From positions 1 to 64,000 of the forward strand of contig NZ_JAOWPS010000001.1 of NCBI RefSeq assembly GCF_025753795.1: a stretch of DNA of 64,000 bases. The letters are read 5' to 3'. Both the position numbers and the translations under genes were made by a program. Every line of letters starts with the position of its first letter. The first letter of the stretch is position 1. The DNA is from Mesorhizobium sp. YC-39 (GTDB taxonomy: Bacteria; Pseudomonadota; Alphaproteobacteria; Rhizobiales; Rhizobiaceae). The notes beneath the pieces are model-generated. The model was not told the origin of the DNA. It saw nothing but the letters and a program-made list of their open reading frames with translations, and searched no databases. This document shows positions 1 through 7,526 of the stretch, in pieces.

Positions 1-1
1 A

Positions 2-145
2 CAGAAAACCGTCAGACAGCCGCTCGCCTTTGCCCGCCTTGTGCGGCTCAACATCATGCACAGGCGCTCAATCGACGCCCTCAAGACCCCGCCGCCGCCC
101 AAACATGACGACAGACAGATGATCTTCAGCCTATCTTCAGTTTAA
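2..145 (+). CDS. Possible 3' end of a CDS cut by the window edge
   Basis: An open frame runs from the first bases to a TAA at 143-145 (47 codons) with mostly G/C third positions, as in real genes here. The peptide is basic in the middle (motif RLVRLNIMHRRSIDALK) and ends in a proline-rich then polar tail. The basic Leu-rich stretch faintly resembles the C-termini of some DDE transposases, but this is too short to name. It may also be chance. The following gap to 199 shows nothing else. Confidence 0.3.
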   Translation, partial: QKTVRQPLAFARLVRLNIMHRRSIDALKTPPPPKHDDRQMIFSLSSV

Positions 146-199
146 CCGGACAGCAGTGGGTCAAGCCCGAGGATGACGAAGGCGCAGGGTCACCGAACC

Positions 200-1135
200 T
201 CAGTTCGCCGACCCCAGCGCCTTGTCGAGCGCTTCCTTCACATCGGCCGGCCATGTCGTCACCGCCGGCCACGCATCCGGTTCGCCATTGTCGCCGCGGC
301 GGGCGAAATAGAGTGTATGCTTCACCGGGTCGACCGCCATGAACCCGTCATTGCCGCCGCAATCATGCGGCACGCAGCCGCTGGCATAGAAGGCGCCCGA
401 CGCGGTCTTCTCGGTGCCGCCGCCGACCAGCAGGCTGGTCGCCATGTCGGGCATGTCCTTGCCAAGCAGTTTCTCGGCTTCCTTGTAGACGGCCTCATTG
501 TGGAAGGCATCGATGATGTTGTCGTATTTCGCCGGATCGACGTCCTTCCAGTCGGTGCCGGGTTCCGGCGTGTAGGTGAGATTGCCAGAGGTCGACAGGC
601 CGCCAGTGGGCGACCATTGCAGCGCCGGCTTGGAATCTCCCGGCAGCAGATAAGGCACGAAATAGATGGCGTTGTCGGAGACAGCCGCAGGTGGCGCGCC
701 GCATTCGTCCTGCTCGACGGTCGTGGTCTGGATCTCGCCGCCTTCCGGCTTCCAGACGATCACCTTGGCCGGACCGCATTGGTTGCCGCCGTCGCCGACA
801 TCGACCAGCGCCACACTGACGTCGCCGATCTTGACGATCCTGTCGAAAAAGACGTCGTAGTTGCTGGCCAGCTGCTTGCCGTCATAGGCCAGCACCCTCT
901 CGCCGTCCTGCTCCGGCTGCGTGATGGTGAGCTGACCGCCCTCGAACGGGACCGGCGCCTGCTTGTCGTCGTCGCCAGCGTCGGCCGCATCCGTTCCCTT
1001 ATCCTGGTCGGCGGCAGGCTTTTCGTCCGCTGGCGCCTGTCCGGTGGCGGGCGTCTGGGTTTGGGGATAGGCGGCTGTCGCGGATAGGAGCATCAGCGCC
1101 AGCGCACTGGTGGCAGCAAGAAGCGAACGTGTCAT
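200..1135 (-). CDS. Hypothetical secreted protein
   Basis: The 311-residue product begins with a typical Sec signal peptide (basic MTRS, hydrophobic run LLAATSALALMLLSATAA, cleavage near residues 22-25), followed by a disordered Pro/Ala/Asp/Lys-rich linker to about residue 65. The rest looks like a soluble globular periplasmic domain with a few Cys (QCGPAK, DECGAP, SGCVPHDCGG) that could form disulfides. I do not recognise the family and no enzymatic motif is visible. It lies downstream of leuD on the same strand, separated by a GC-rich hairpin, so it is probably transcribed separately. Confidence 0.8.
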   Translation of the reverse strand: MTRSLLAATSALALMLLSATAAYPQTQTPATGQAPADEKPAADQDKGTDAADAGDDDKQAPVPFEGGQLTITQPEQDGERVLAYDGKQLASNYDVFFDRIVKIGDVSVALVDVGDGGNQCGPAKVIVWKPEGGEIQTTTVEQDECGAPPAAVSDNAIYFVPYLLPGDSKPALQWSPTGGLSTSGNLTYTPEPGTDWKDVDPAKYDNIIDAFHNEAVYKEAEKLLGKDMPDMATSLLVGGGTEKTASGAFYASGCVPHDCGGNDGFMAVDPVKHTLYFARRGDNGEPDAWPAVTTWPADVKEALDKALGSAN

Positions 1136-1166
1136 GACTGTCCTCCGTTAACCGCCGCGCGTGGCC

Positions 1167-1195
1167 ATCGGCGCCGCTCCGCCAGCGGCGCCGAT
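1167..1195 (-). terminator. GC-rich hairpin downstream of leuD
   Basis: A perfect 12-bp inverted repeat (ATCGGCGCCGCT, 5-nt loop, then its complement) lies between the leuD stop and the next gene. No T-tract follows on the minus strand, so it may be a pause or RNA-stabilising hairpin rather than a classical intrinsic terminator. Confidence 0.4.
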
Positions 1196-1213
1196 TGGCT
1201 CAGATCCTGCTGT

Positions 1214-1819
1214 TCAGGCCCAAGGGCGCTGTTCGGCGTTCTTCTTCTCGAACGCGGCGATGGCGCCGGCCTTCTCCATGGTCAGGCCGATATCGTCGAG
1301 CCCGTTGAGCAGGCAGTGGCGCTTGAAGTCGTCGAGGTCGAACCTGACCACGCCGCCATCCGGGCCACGGATTTCCTTGGCCTCGAGGTCGATCGACAGC
1401 GTCGCGTTGGAACCGCGCGAGGCATCGTCCATCAGCTTTTCCAGATCCTCGGGGCTGACGGTGATCGGCAGGATGCCGTTCTTGAAGCAGTTATTGTAGA
1501 AAATGTCGGCGAACGAGGTCGAGATGACGCAGCGAATGCCGAAATCGAGCAGCGCCCACGGCGCATGCTCGCGGCTCGAGCCGCAGCCGAAATTGTCGCC
1601 CGCGACCAGGATCTGCGCCTTGCGGTAGGCCGGCTTGTTGAGCACGAAGTCCGGGTTTTCCGAACCGTCGTCCTTGTAGCGCATCTCGGCAAACAGGCCG
1701 CTGCCGAGCCCGGTGCGCTTGATCGTCTTGAGATAATCCTTGGGGATGATCATGTCGGTGTCGACATTGACGATCGGCATGGGCGCGGCGACGCCGGTGA
1801 GCTTGGTGAATTTTTCCAT
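1214..1819 (-). CDS. leuD: 3-isopropylmalate dehydratase small subunit
   Basis: LeuD is the small (swivel-domain) subunit of isopropylmalate isomerase, which with the Fe-S subunit LeuC converts 2- to 3-isopropylmalate in leucine biosynthesis in the cytoplasm. The 201-aa product has the family hallmarks [20 protein letters not shown] at the N-terminus, the substrate-binding segment [16 protein letters not shown], and the C-terminal [10 protein letters not shown] and LEAKEI regions. The ATG at 1819 is chosen because conserved homology starts there; upstream in-frame residues are low-complexity. leuC is not in the window. A divergent GNAT gene starts 157 bp upstream. Confidence 0.96.
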   Translation of the reverse strand: MEKFTKLTGVAAPMPIVNVDTDMIIPKDYLKTIKRTGLGSGLFAEMRYKDDGSENPDFVLNKPAYRKAQILVAGDNFGCGSSREHAPWALLDFGIRCVISTSFADIFYNNCFKNGILPITVSPEDLEKLMDDASRGSNATLSIDLEAKEIRGPDGGVVRFDLDDFKRHCLLNGLDDIGLTMEKAGAIAAFEKKNAEQRPWA

Positions 1820-1976
1820 GGTTTTTGCCCGTGTTCCGTTGCGGGAGATTGACTGCCGCCGGTTTACACAAAGCCGCGGGCAAATAAAAGGCAACTGTTT
1901 GTGCGCGGTCGATGGAGCAAAAGGAGGCGAGCAAAAACGGCTTCGAAATCGTCGCTCTCTGGTGCAATCTGCGGCC

Positions 1977-2402
1977 ATGAGCGAACACTCCCGCATCCTT
2001 TATGCCAGCGAGCCGACCCTCGATGCGGCCGAGTTCCGCCGCGTGCTGGTGGAATCCGGCCTTGGCGAGACGCGTCCGGTCGATGACGAGCCTCGGCTGA
2101 GGGCGATGCTTGCCGGCGCCAACCTGGTGCTCACCGCGCGCCTCGATATCGAAGGCAAACCGCTGGCCGGCGTTATCAGAGGCGTCACCGATTTTTCCTG
2201 GGTCTGCTATATTTCGGACCTTGCCGTTTCCCAGACGGCGCAAGGGCTTGGTGTCGGCAAGGGCCTGATGGACGAGGCACGTCGGCAACTCGGGCCATCG
2301 GTCGCCGTCAGCCTGATTTCCATGCCCGACGCCGTCGGTTTCTACGAGCGCATCGGCATGACGCGCATGGCGAACGCCTTCTGGTTCGGCCGTAAGCGCT
2401 GA
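1977..2402 (+). CDS. GNAT family N-acetyltransferase
   Basis: This 141-aa protein has the GNAT core: a substrate strand ([20 protein letters not shown]), the acetyl-CoA pyrophosphate loop [12 protein letters not shown] (Q/RxxGxG/A-type) and the C-terminal strand-helix [18 protein letters not shown] typical of small GNATs. The acceptor substrate is unknown. The ATG at 1977 is followed directly by family-like sequence; a longer frame upstream overlaps leuD and is not plausible. It is divergent from leuD. Confidence 0.88.
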   Translation: MSEHSRILYASEPTLDAAEFRRVLVESGLGETRPVDDEPRLRAMLAGANLVLTARLDIEGKPLAGVIRGVTDFSWVCYISDLAVSQTAQGLGVGKGLMDEARRQLGPSVAVSLISMPDAVGFYERIGMTRMANAFWFGRKR

Positions 2403-2471
2403 CGCTTTCCACCGGACCTCCGCAATCGCCCTTGCTGACCGGCAGGCAACTTTCGTGATTGTCATGGCATC

Positions 2472-2501
2472 TTGACATGCAACCAAATGGTTGCATATTA
2501 A
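2472..2501 (+). promoter_or_regulatory. Promoter with embedded operator for the ArsR/SRPBCC operon
   Basis: A consensus -35 (TTGACA, 2472-2477) and a -10-like TATTAA (2496-2501) are spaced by 18 bp. A perfect inverted repeat, ATGCAACC-AAAT-GGTTGCAT (2477-2496), fills the spacer. Binding of the ArsR-type repressor encoded immediately downstream would block RNA polymerase, so autoregulation is the likely role (inference). Transcription would start near 2508, almost on the first codon. Confidence 0.75.
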
Positions 2502-2505
2502 AGCC

Positions 2506-2823
2506 ATGAGCATGGATGCCGTCTTTCGCGCCTTGGCCGATCCGACCCGCCGGCAATTGCTGGACAGCCTGCATGCCAGGAATGGGCAGACGCTGAACGC
2601 GCTGTGCGCTGAGATGGACATGACGCGCCAGGCGGTGACCAAGCATTTGGCGATCCTGGAGGAGGCGAACCTCGTCACCACCATGCGCAAGGGCCGCGAG
2701 AAGGAGCACTACCTCAACCCCGTTCCCATCAACGAGATCGCCGAACGCTGGATCGGCAAGTTCGAGCGGGGGCGTCTCGCCGCCCTCAGCGATCTGAAGA
2801 AACGTCTTGAAAGGGAAGACTGA
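2506..2823 (+). CDS. ArsR-family winged-helix transcriptional regulator
   Basis: The 105-aa product is a small winged HTH protein of the ArsR subgroup that accompanies SRPBCC genes: ALADPTRRQLLDSL at the N-terminus, recognition-helix region MTRQAVTKHLAILEEANLV, wing TMRKGREKEHYLNP. There are no Cys pairs for metal sensing, so the ligand is probably not a metal. The stop overlaps the next gene's ATG by one base (TGATG), giving translational coupling. The start may be the second ATG at 2512, because the predicted transcription start (about 2508) lies after the first ATG; the mRNA would then be nearly leaderless. Confidence 0.92.
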   Translation: MSMDAVFRALADPTRRQLLDSLHARNGQTLNALCAEMDMTRQAVTKHLAILEEANLVTTMRKGREKEHYLNPVPINEIAERWIGKFERGRLAALSDLKKRLERED

Positions 2824-3269
2824 TGAGCAACGCTTTCGTCTATGTCACCTACATCCGCACGACGCCCGAAAAGCTCTGGGAAGCATTGACCGAGCCGGAA
2901 TTCCACCAGCAATATTTCCTCGGCGCCCGGATGCTGTGCGAGTGGAAAAAGGGTTCGGCGTGGACGATGGCCTACCCCGACGGCCGCGTCACCGACAGCG
3001 GCGAGATCCTCGAAATCGATCCGCCGAGGCGCATCGTCATCAAATGGCGCAATGAATTCATGCCGGAGGTGAAGGCCGACGGCTACACACGCTGCACCTT
3101 CGTCATCGAGCAGGAAGGTGACATGATGAAGCTCGCCGTCACCCATGAGGCAGACGGCCCGCACAAATTGCTGGAGCATGTAGCCAAGGGCTGGCCGCTG
3201 GTCCTGTCGAGCCTGAAGAGCCTGCTGGAGACCGGCAAAGGTCTGTCGCGCCCGGCGTCCAAGGGCTGA
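2823..3269 (+). CDS. SRPBCC (AHSA1-like) domain protein
   Basis: This is a 148-aa START-like/AHSA1 fold protein. It opens with VYVTYIRTTPEKLWEALTEP, has the strand motifs GEILEIDPPRRIVIKW and a C-terminal long helix HVAKGWPLVLSSLKSLLETG. Members bind hydrophobic ligands in a central cavity; the ligand here is unknown. It is co-transcribed and coupled with the upstream ArsR regulator, an arrangement in which the SRPBCC protein is commonly the controlled effector. Confidence 0.9.
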   Translation: MSNAFVYVTYIRTTPEKLWEALTEPEFHQQYFLGARMLCEWKKGSAWTMAYPDGRVTDSGEILEIDPPRRIVIKWRNEFMPEVKADGYTRCTFVIEQEGDMMKLAVTHEADGPHKLLEHVAKGWPLVLSSLKSLLETGKGLSRPASKG

Positions 3270-3312
3270 GACGCTCGTTTCGGTAGCGAAACAACTATTT
3301 GCGGAGTGGAAG

Positions 3313-3873
3313 ATGATCCTAGAACAGGCATCGGTGCAGGCCATGGCGAATGGCGAGACGGTCATGGCTTCAGCTGAAATTCCCGGACCTCCGGAGCAGG
3401 TCTTTGCGGCGCTCGTCACCGACGAGGTCGAGCGCTGGTGGGGCTCCGCCGACAGCGACGGGATGATTGATTGGTCAGCAGACCTGCGCGTCGGCGGCCG
3501 CTGGAGCGTCATCGTCAGGACGGCTGACGGCAAGGACTTGCCGGCCAGCGGCGAATTCCTCGAGATCGAGGCGCCGCGCCGGATCGTCCAGACGAGGCGC
3601 TACGACTGGGACCACCCGACGCTCGGCCGGCGGGAAACCACGGCTGCCTATCTGCTGGAGCCGACCGCCGTCGGCACGCGCCTCACCATCTGCCACGGCG
3701 GCTTTGCTGGCCTCACCGAGGCGGCGGCCGAGCATGCCGAAGGCTGGGCGCGGGTGCTGGGCTGGCTGCAGGCGCATCTGGATGCGGGCAGGGCTGGCGG
3801 CTTAGCCCATCTTCGTCATCCTAGGGCGAAGCGAACGCGAAGCGGAGCGCAGACCCTGGGATCCATGCCGTGA
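3313..3873 (+). CDS. SRPBCC domain protein with repeat-encoded C-terminus
   Basis: The second START-like protein of this locus has the fold over residues about 15-165 (SAEIPGPPEQVFAALVTD, GEFLEIEAPRRIVQTRRYDW, EGWARVLGWLQAHLDAG). It is 43 bp behind the previous SRPBCC gene and probably in the same operon. The last 20 or so residues (HLRHPRAKRTRSGAQTLGSMP) are translated from the left arm of the palindromic element at 3811-4023, so the original stop was apparently replaced by the element's insertion. The domain itself is complete. Confidence 0.88.
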   Translation: MILEQASVQAMANGETVMASAEIPGPPEQVFAALVTDEVERWWGSADSDGMIDWSADLRVGGRWSVIVRTADGKDLPASGEFLEIEAPRRIVQTRRYDWDHPTLGRRETTAAYLLEPTAVGTRLTICHGGFAGLTEAAAEHAEGWARVLGWLQAHLDAGRAGGLAHLRHPRAKRTRSGAQTLGSMP

Positions 3874-4023
3874 TGTCGAAGCGTCGCGGGGGTGCAGAAC
3901 TTTTATCGCGGGTCGGCGCAGTCTTCATTCTGCACCGCTAACGCCCTTGGGCAATAGTAACGGCATGGATTCCAGGGTCTCCGCGACGTCGCTTCGCTCC
4001 TGCTCCGCCCTGGAATGACGAAG
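3811..4023. repeat. Long palindromic element, family A, copy 1
   Basis: Terminal arms of about 60 nt are near-perfect inverted repeats: it opens CTTCGTCATCCTAGGGCG and ends in the complement of CTTCGTCATTCCAGGGCG. Related copies are at 10777-11039, 48116-48335 and 61702-61937. The core between the arms (about 90 bp) is variable. The element carries no ORF of its own and overlaps the 3' end of the SRPBCC gene; it fills the gap up to the next gene. Confidence 0.9.
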
Positions 4024-4044
4024 GAATAGGGCGCAGCGCCAGCC

Positions 4045-5211
4045 TCAAATCACGTTCAATTCCCGAAACGCCCTTCCCTCCGCAACCCTTCCATACCCGA
4101 ACGCCAAGCAGTCCACCGTCCTGTAGCCGCCATGCACGATCAGTTCGGCCAGCGCCTTACCGACCGCCGGCGCCTGCTGCAGGCCATGGCCGGAAAAACC
4201 GTTGGCGAAGAGGAAATTCGTCACCTCAGGATGCGGGCCGATCACCGCGTTCTGGTCGAGCGTGTTGTAGTCATAGTGCCCGGCCCACGCCCGCGTCGGT
4301 TTGATCGCCTCGAAGGCCGGGATACGGGTCGCCAGCACCGGCCAGATCACCTCTTCGAACAGCGGCCAGTCCGGCTCGAAATCCATGGGATCGGCCGGGC
4401 CGTCGCCCTCTTCCGGCTCGGCGCCGCCGGTGATGTAGACCGAGCCTTCCGGCCGGACATAGATCCCGGAGGGATCGACCAGCAGCGGCATGTCGGCATA
4501 TTTCTCGCGCGCCTCGAAGACGAAGACGTTGCGCTTGCGCGGCTCGACCGGCAGCGAAAGCCCGGCCATGCCAGCCACCTTGCCGGCATTCGGCCCGGCG
4601 GCGTTGATGACGATGCCGGCTTCGAGCTTGTCGCCATTGTCGAGGCTGACGCTGGTGACGCGATCGCCCTGCCGCTCGATGCCGGTGACATCGGCCGTGA
4701 TGAAATCGATGTTTTTCTCGCGCAGCGCCTTGCGGAACAGCATCAGCATCGCATGCGCGTCGAACCAGCCCTCGCCGCTGCGGCCATAGGCGCCGGCAGT
4801 GATGCCTTCGGCCGATAGCCACGGGAATCGGCGCACCAGCGCCTCGGCATCTTCCAGCACAATGTCGGCGCCCTCGGCCATCTGCGCCTCGTGGTTGGAC
4901 TTGAGGATCGGCAGGCCGTTCTCGCCGGCCAGGATGAGATAGCCGCCTTCGCGGAAGCCGATATCGGCATCCGCGCCAAAAACCTCCGTCAGCCGCCGGA
5001 ACAGTTTTAGCGTGAACTGCGACAGGCGGATGTTTTCGGGGATCGAGAATTGCTGGCGGATGGACGCGCAGGACAGTGTCGTCGCCGCATGGGCGAATTG
5101 CGGGTCGCGCTCGATCAGCGCGATCGAACCGGAAAACCCTTCCTCACGCAGATAGTAGGCGATCGAGGAGCCGACGATGGCCCCGCCGATGATGACGATG
5201 TCGTAGCGCAC
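4045..5211 (-). CDS. FAD-dependent oxidoreductase, DAO family
   Basis: The 388-aa flavoprotein of the D-amino-acid oxidase / sarcosine-oxidase-like superfamily has an N-terminal dinucleotide fold (RYDIVIIGGAIVGSSIAYYL, then an acidic strand end ALIERD) and a C-terminal FAD-contact segment (FLFANGFSGHGLQQAPAVG). It probably oxidises a C-N bond of an amine or amino acid; the substrate cannot be read from sequence. The GTG at 5211 is chosen: GGAG sits 5-6 nt upstream and homology starts at its second residue. The gene is 28 bp behind the histidine kinase, as the last gene of a four-gene minus-strand set. Confidence 0.9.
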   Translation of the reverse strand: MRYDIVIIGGAIVGSSIAYYLREEGFSGSIALIERDPQFAHAATTLSCASIRQQFSIPENIRLSQFTLKLFRRLTEVFGADADIGFREGGYLILAGENGLPILKSNHEAQMAEGADIVLEDAEALVRRFPWLSAEGITAGAYGRSGEGWFDAHAMLMLFRKALREKNIDFITADVTGIERQGDRVTSVSLDNGDKLEAGIVINAAGPNAGKVAGMAGLSLPVEPRKRNVFVFEAREKYADMPLLVDPSGIYVRPEGSVYITGGAEPEEGDGPADPMDFEPDWPLFEEVIWPVLATRIPAFEAIKPTRAWAGHYDYNTLDQNAVIGPHPEVTNFLFANGFSGHGLQQAPAVGKALAELIVHGGYRTVDCLAFGYGRVAEGRAFRELNVI

Positions 5212-5239
5212 TCTTTTCTCCGATCCGCCCGGCCGCATC

Positions 5240-6844
5240 CTACGCAACCGGCAAAATGATCTCGAAGCGCGTGCCGCGCCCGGAGTCAACCAGCCGGATC
5301 GTGCCATCATGCGCTTTCAGGAGGGCCAGCACGATACCGAGCCCCATGCCGGTGCCGCCCGAATCGCGGCGCGTGGTGAAGAATGGCTCGAAGATGCGGT
5401 CCCGGTTGCTCGGCGAAATGCCGGCGCCATCGTCGCTCACCACGACGATGGCCTTGCCTCCCGCGCTTGTTGCGCGGAGCGAAACCAGGCTCGCACCATG
5501 CCGCGCGGAGTTGTCGATGAGATTGGCAAGCACGATGGCCGCGTTTTCGCTGGAGATGCGAAGGCCGATGTCGCCGCCCGCCTCGACATGGACCGCCAGT
5601 CTCTTGTCCACGGGCAGCAGCGCCAGTGCGGCGCCAAGCGATGTGGTTTCGCCACTGGGCGCGAGGTTTTCAGCGCGCGCCAGGTCGAGCAGGCGGCGCA
5701 CCAGAAGATTGAGCCGGCCGGCATCGGTGACGATGTTGTTCGAGAACCGTTTGCGCTCGGCCTCGTCCATGGCGGCGCCCGAATCGCGCAGCAGCTCCGC
5801 CGCGCCCTGGATCGCCGTCAGCGGTGATTTGAGCTCATGCGAGACATGGGTGGCGAAGGTCTGGATACTGTCGGAGCGCGCATGCAGCTTTTCCGCCATG
5901 TCGAGGAAGGCGGCCGAAAGCTCGGCCATCTCGCGCGTGCCGTGATGCTCGAGCGGCCGGATCGCCGTACGGTCGCCGGCGGCGATGCGCTGTGTCCGCT
6001 CCATCAGCGCGTAGATCGGCCGGCTGACGGTGCGCAGGAAGACAAGCGCAATGAGCAGCGTGCCGCCGAGAATGGCGATGGCCGCGAGCGTCACCTTGCC
6101 GCGCTCGCCATAGAGATGCTTGACGATGTTGTTGGGCGTCCGCGACAGGTAGACGACGCCGGCGACCTTGCCGGCCACAGTGACCGGCAAGGCGACGAAG
6201 ACGCGGACTTTTGTGCCGCGGCTGACCGAGTAGAGCGGCGGCGCCGGCTGGTTGGGGATCCGCAGCCTGAGCGCGCTGGCATAGCGGCCGGAAAGGGCCT
6301 CGCGCACCTCCTCGACGTCGGCGAGCGACTGGCCGACCTCTTCGCGCCCGGCAATGACAACGCCCGTGGGATCGAGGAGCCGGAAGCCGGCCAGCGTGGT
6401 TTTCTGTGTCTCGGCAAGGATGCCCGACAGACGCGAACCGATCGCCGCGAAGGCAGGATCGATCGCGGCGGCAGTGGCGGCTGGCCGGGTCGGCAGAACG
6501 TAATCGGAAGCGAGATCGAGGCTGGGCTCGATCGGGCGGTAGCGTGTGTCAGGCTCCGCGCTTCTGCTCGAATATTCATTCCCATCGGCGGGTATTGTGG
6601 CGCCGAGTTTCTCGGCCGGAATGCCGGCCTCGCGCACATCCTGAGCATAGATTGCGGCGAGCACCGCGCCTTGCGCGATCAGCTCGGCCTCGGTCTGGCG
6701 GATGAGCTGGTTCTCGTAGAGCCGGAAGAAGAACAGGCCGACCAGCGGCAGTGCCATCACCATGATCAGGATGGCAATGACGATCGTGGCCAGCCGCGGC
6801 CGCCATTTGCCGCCGATCCATTTTTGCGCGCTCACGCGCCGCAT
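5240..6844 (-). CDS. Membrane sensor histidine kinase
   Basis: The 534-aa two-component kinase has TM1 at about residues 20-42, a periplasmic sensor region 43-250, TM2 251-272, HAMP 273-325, and a HisKA dimerisation helix with phospho-acceptor His336 in THVSHELKSPLTAIQG. The ATP-binding domain shows the N box (NLIDNSARHG), G1 (DDGAGIS), F box (FEPFFTT) and G2 (GTGMGLGI). The architecture and partner resemble CreC/ChvG-type kinases; the signal is unknown. The ATG overlaps the regulator's 3' end by 13 bp; a GTG at 6835 would give a GTGA overlap and is an alternative start. Confidence 0.93.
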   Translation of the reverse strand: MRRVSAQKWIGGKWRPRLATIVIAILIMVMALPLVGLFFFRLYENQLIRQTEAELIAQGAVLAAIYAQDVREAGIPAEKLGATIPADGNEYSSRSAEPDTRYRPIEPSLDLASDYVLPTRPAATAAAIDPAFAAIGSRLSGILAETQKTTLAGFRLLDPTGVVIAGREEVGQSLADVEEVREALSGRYASALRLRIPNQPAPPLYSVSRGTKVRVFVALPVTVAGKVAGVVYLSRTPNNIVKHLYGERGKVTLAAIAILGGTLLIALVFLRTVSRPIYALMERTQRIAAGDRTAIRPLEHHGTREMAELSAAFLDMAEKLHARSDSIQTFATHVSHELKSPLTAIQGAAELLRDSGAAMDEAERKRFSNNIVTDAGRLNLLVRRLLDLARAENLAPSGETTSLGAALALLPVDKRLAVHVEAGGDIGLRISSENAAIVLANLIDNSARHGASLVSLRATSAGGKAIVVVSDDGAGISPSNRDRIFEPFFTTRRDSGGTGMGLGIVLALLKAHDGTIRLVDSGRGTRFEIILPVA

Positions 6845-7524
6845 TTGCCGAGCCGGAAGCCGACGCCGTGCACGGTCTCGATCGCATCCTCGCAGCCGGC
6901 CGCCGCCAGCTTGGCGCGGATGTTGCGGATATGGCTGTCGACGGTACGGCCGGCGACATGGATATTGGCGGTATAGGCGCTGGCCATCACCGTCTCGCGG
7001 TCGAGCACATGCGCCGGGCGCGCCAGAAACCCTTTCAGGATCGAGAATTCGATTGCGGTCAGCGCCAGCGTCTTGTCGCCAAAACTGGCGGTGTGGCTGG
7101 CTGGCGCCAAGGTGAGCCTGCCGTGCGAGAAATGCCGGTCGTCGATCTCGACCGGCGCCGGGCGGGCGCGCCGCAGGATGACGTTGACGCGGGCGACGAG
7201 CTCGCGCGGGCTGAACGGCTTGGTGACATAGTCGTCGCCGCCCATTTCCAACCCCAGGATGCGGTCGATCTCCTCGTCGCGCGCGGACAGGAACAGCACC
7301 GGCACGTCGGAGCGCTGCCTGAGCCGCCGGCACACTTCCAGCCCGTCCATCTCGGGCATGCCGATGTCGAGCACGACAAGATCGGGCGCGCGGCGTTCGA
7401 TCGCCTGCAAGGCGGCCGCGCCGTCAGCGACGGGAAGCGTCTTCATCCCGGCCTTTTCCAGCGCAAAGCAGATGATCTCGCGGATGTGCGGGTCATCGTC
7501 GGCGACAAGGATGTGATGCGGCAT
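6832..7524 (-). CDS. OmpR-family response regulator
   Basis: The 230-aa DNA-binding response regulator has a receiver domain at residues 1-120 with acidic pocket D10-D11, phospho-acceptor Asp53 (VVLDIGMPEMDG), Thr/Ser switch in LFLSARD and Lys102 (VTKPFSP). The C-terminal winged helix (about 130-228) includes LTAIEFSILKGFLARP and HIRNIRAKL. It pairs with the overlapping kinase gene. It starts two bases after the stop of the DUF4173 gene, so all three are translated from one message. The receiver and winged helix resemble CreB-type proteins, but the target genes are unknown. Confidence 0.95.
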   Translation of the reverse strand: MPHHILVADDDPHIREIICFALEKAGMKTLPVADGAAALQAIERRAPDLVVLDIGMPEMDGLEVCRRLRQRSDVPVLFLSARDEEIDRILGLEMGGDDYVTKPFSPRELVARVNVILRRARPAPVEIDDRHFSHGRLTLAPASHTASFGDKTLALTAIEFSILKGFLARPAHVLDRETVMASAYTANIHVAGRTVDSHIRNIRAKLAAAGCEDAIETVHGVGFRLGKCGA

Positions 7525-7526
7525 TG

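Noticed and set aside
1820..1976. Leucine attenuator or riboswitch ahead of leuD
   Set aside because: No leader peptide with Leu codons and no strong alternative hairpins were seen.
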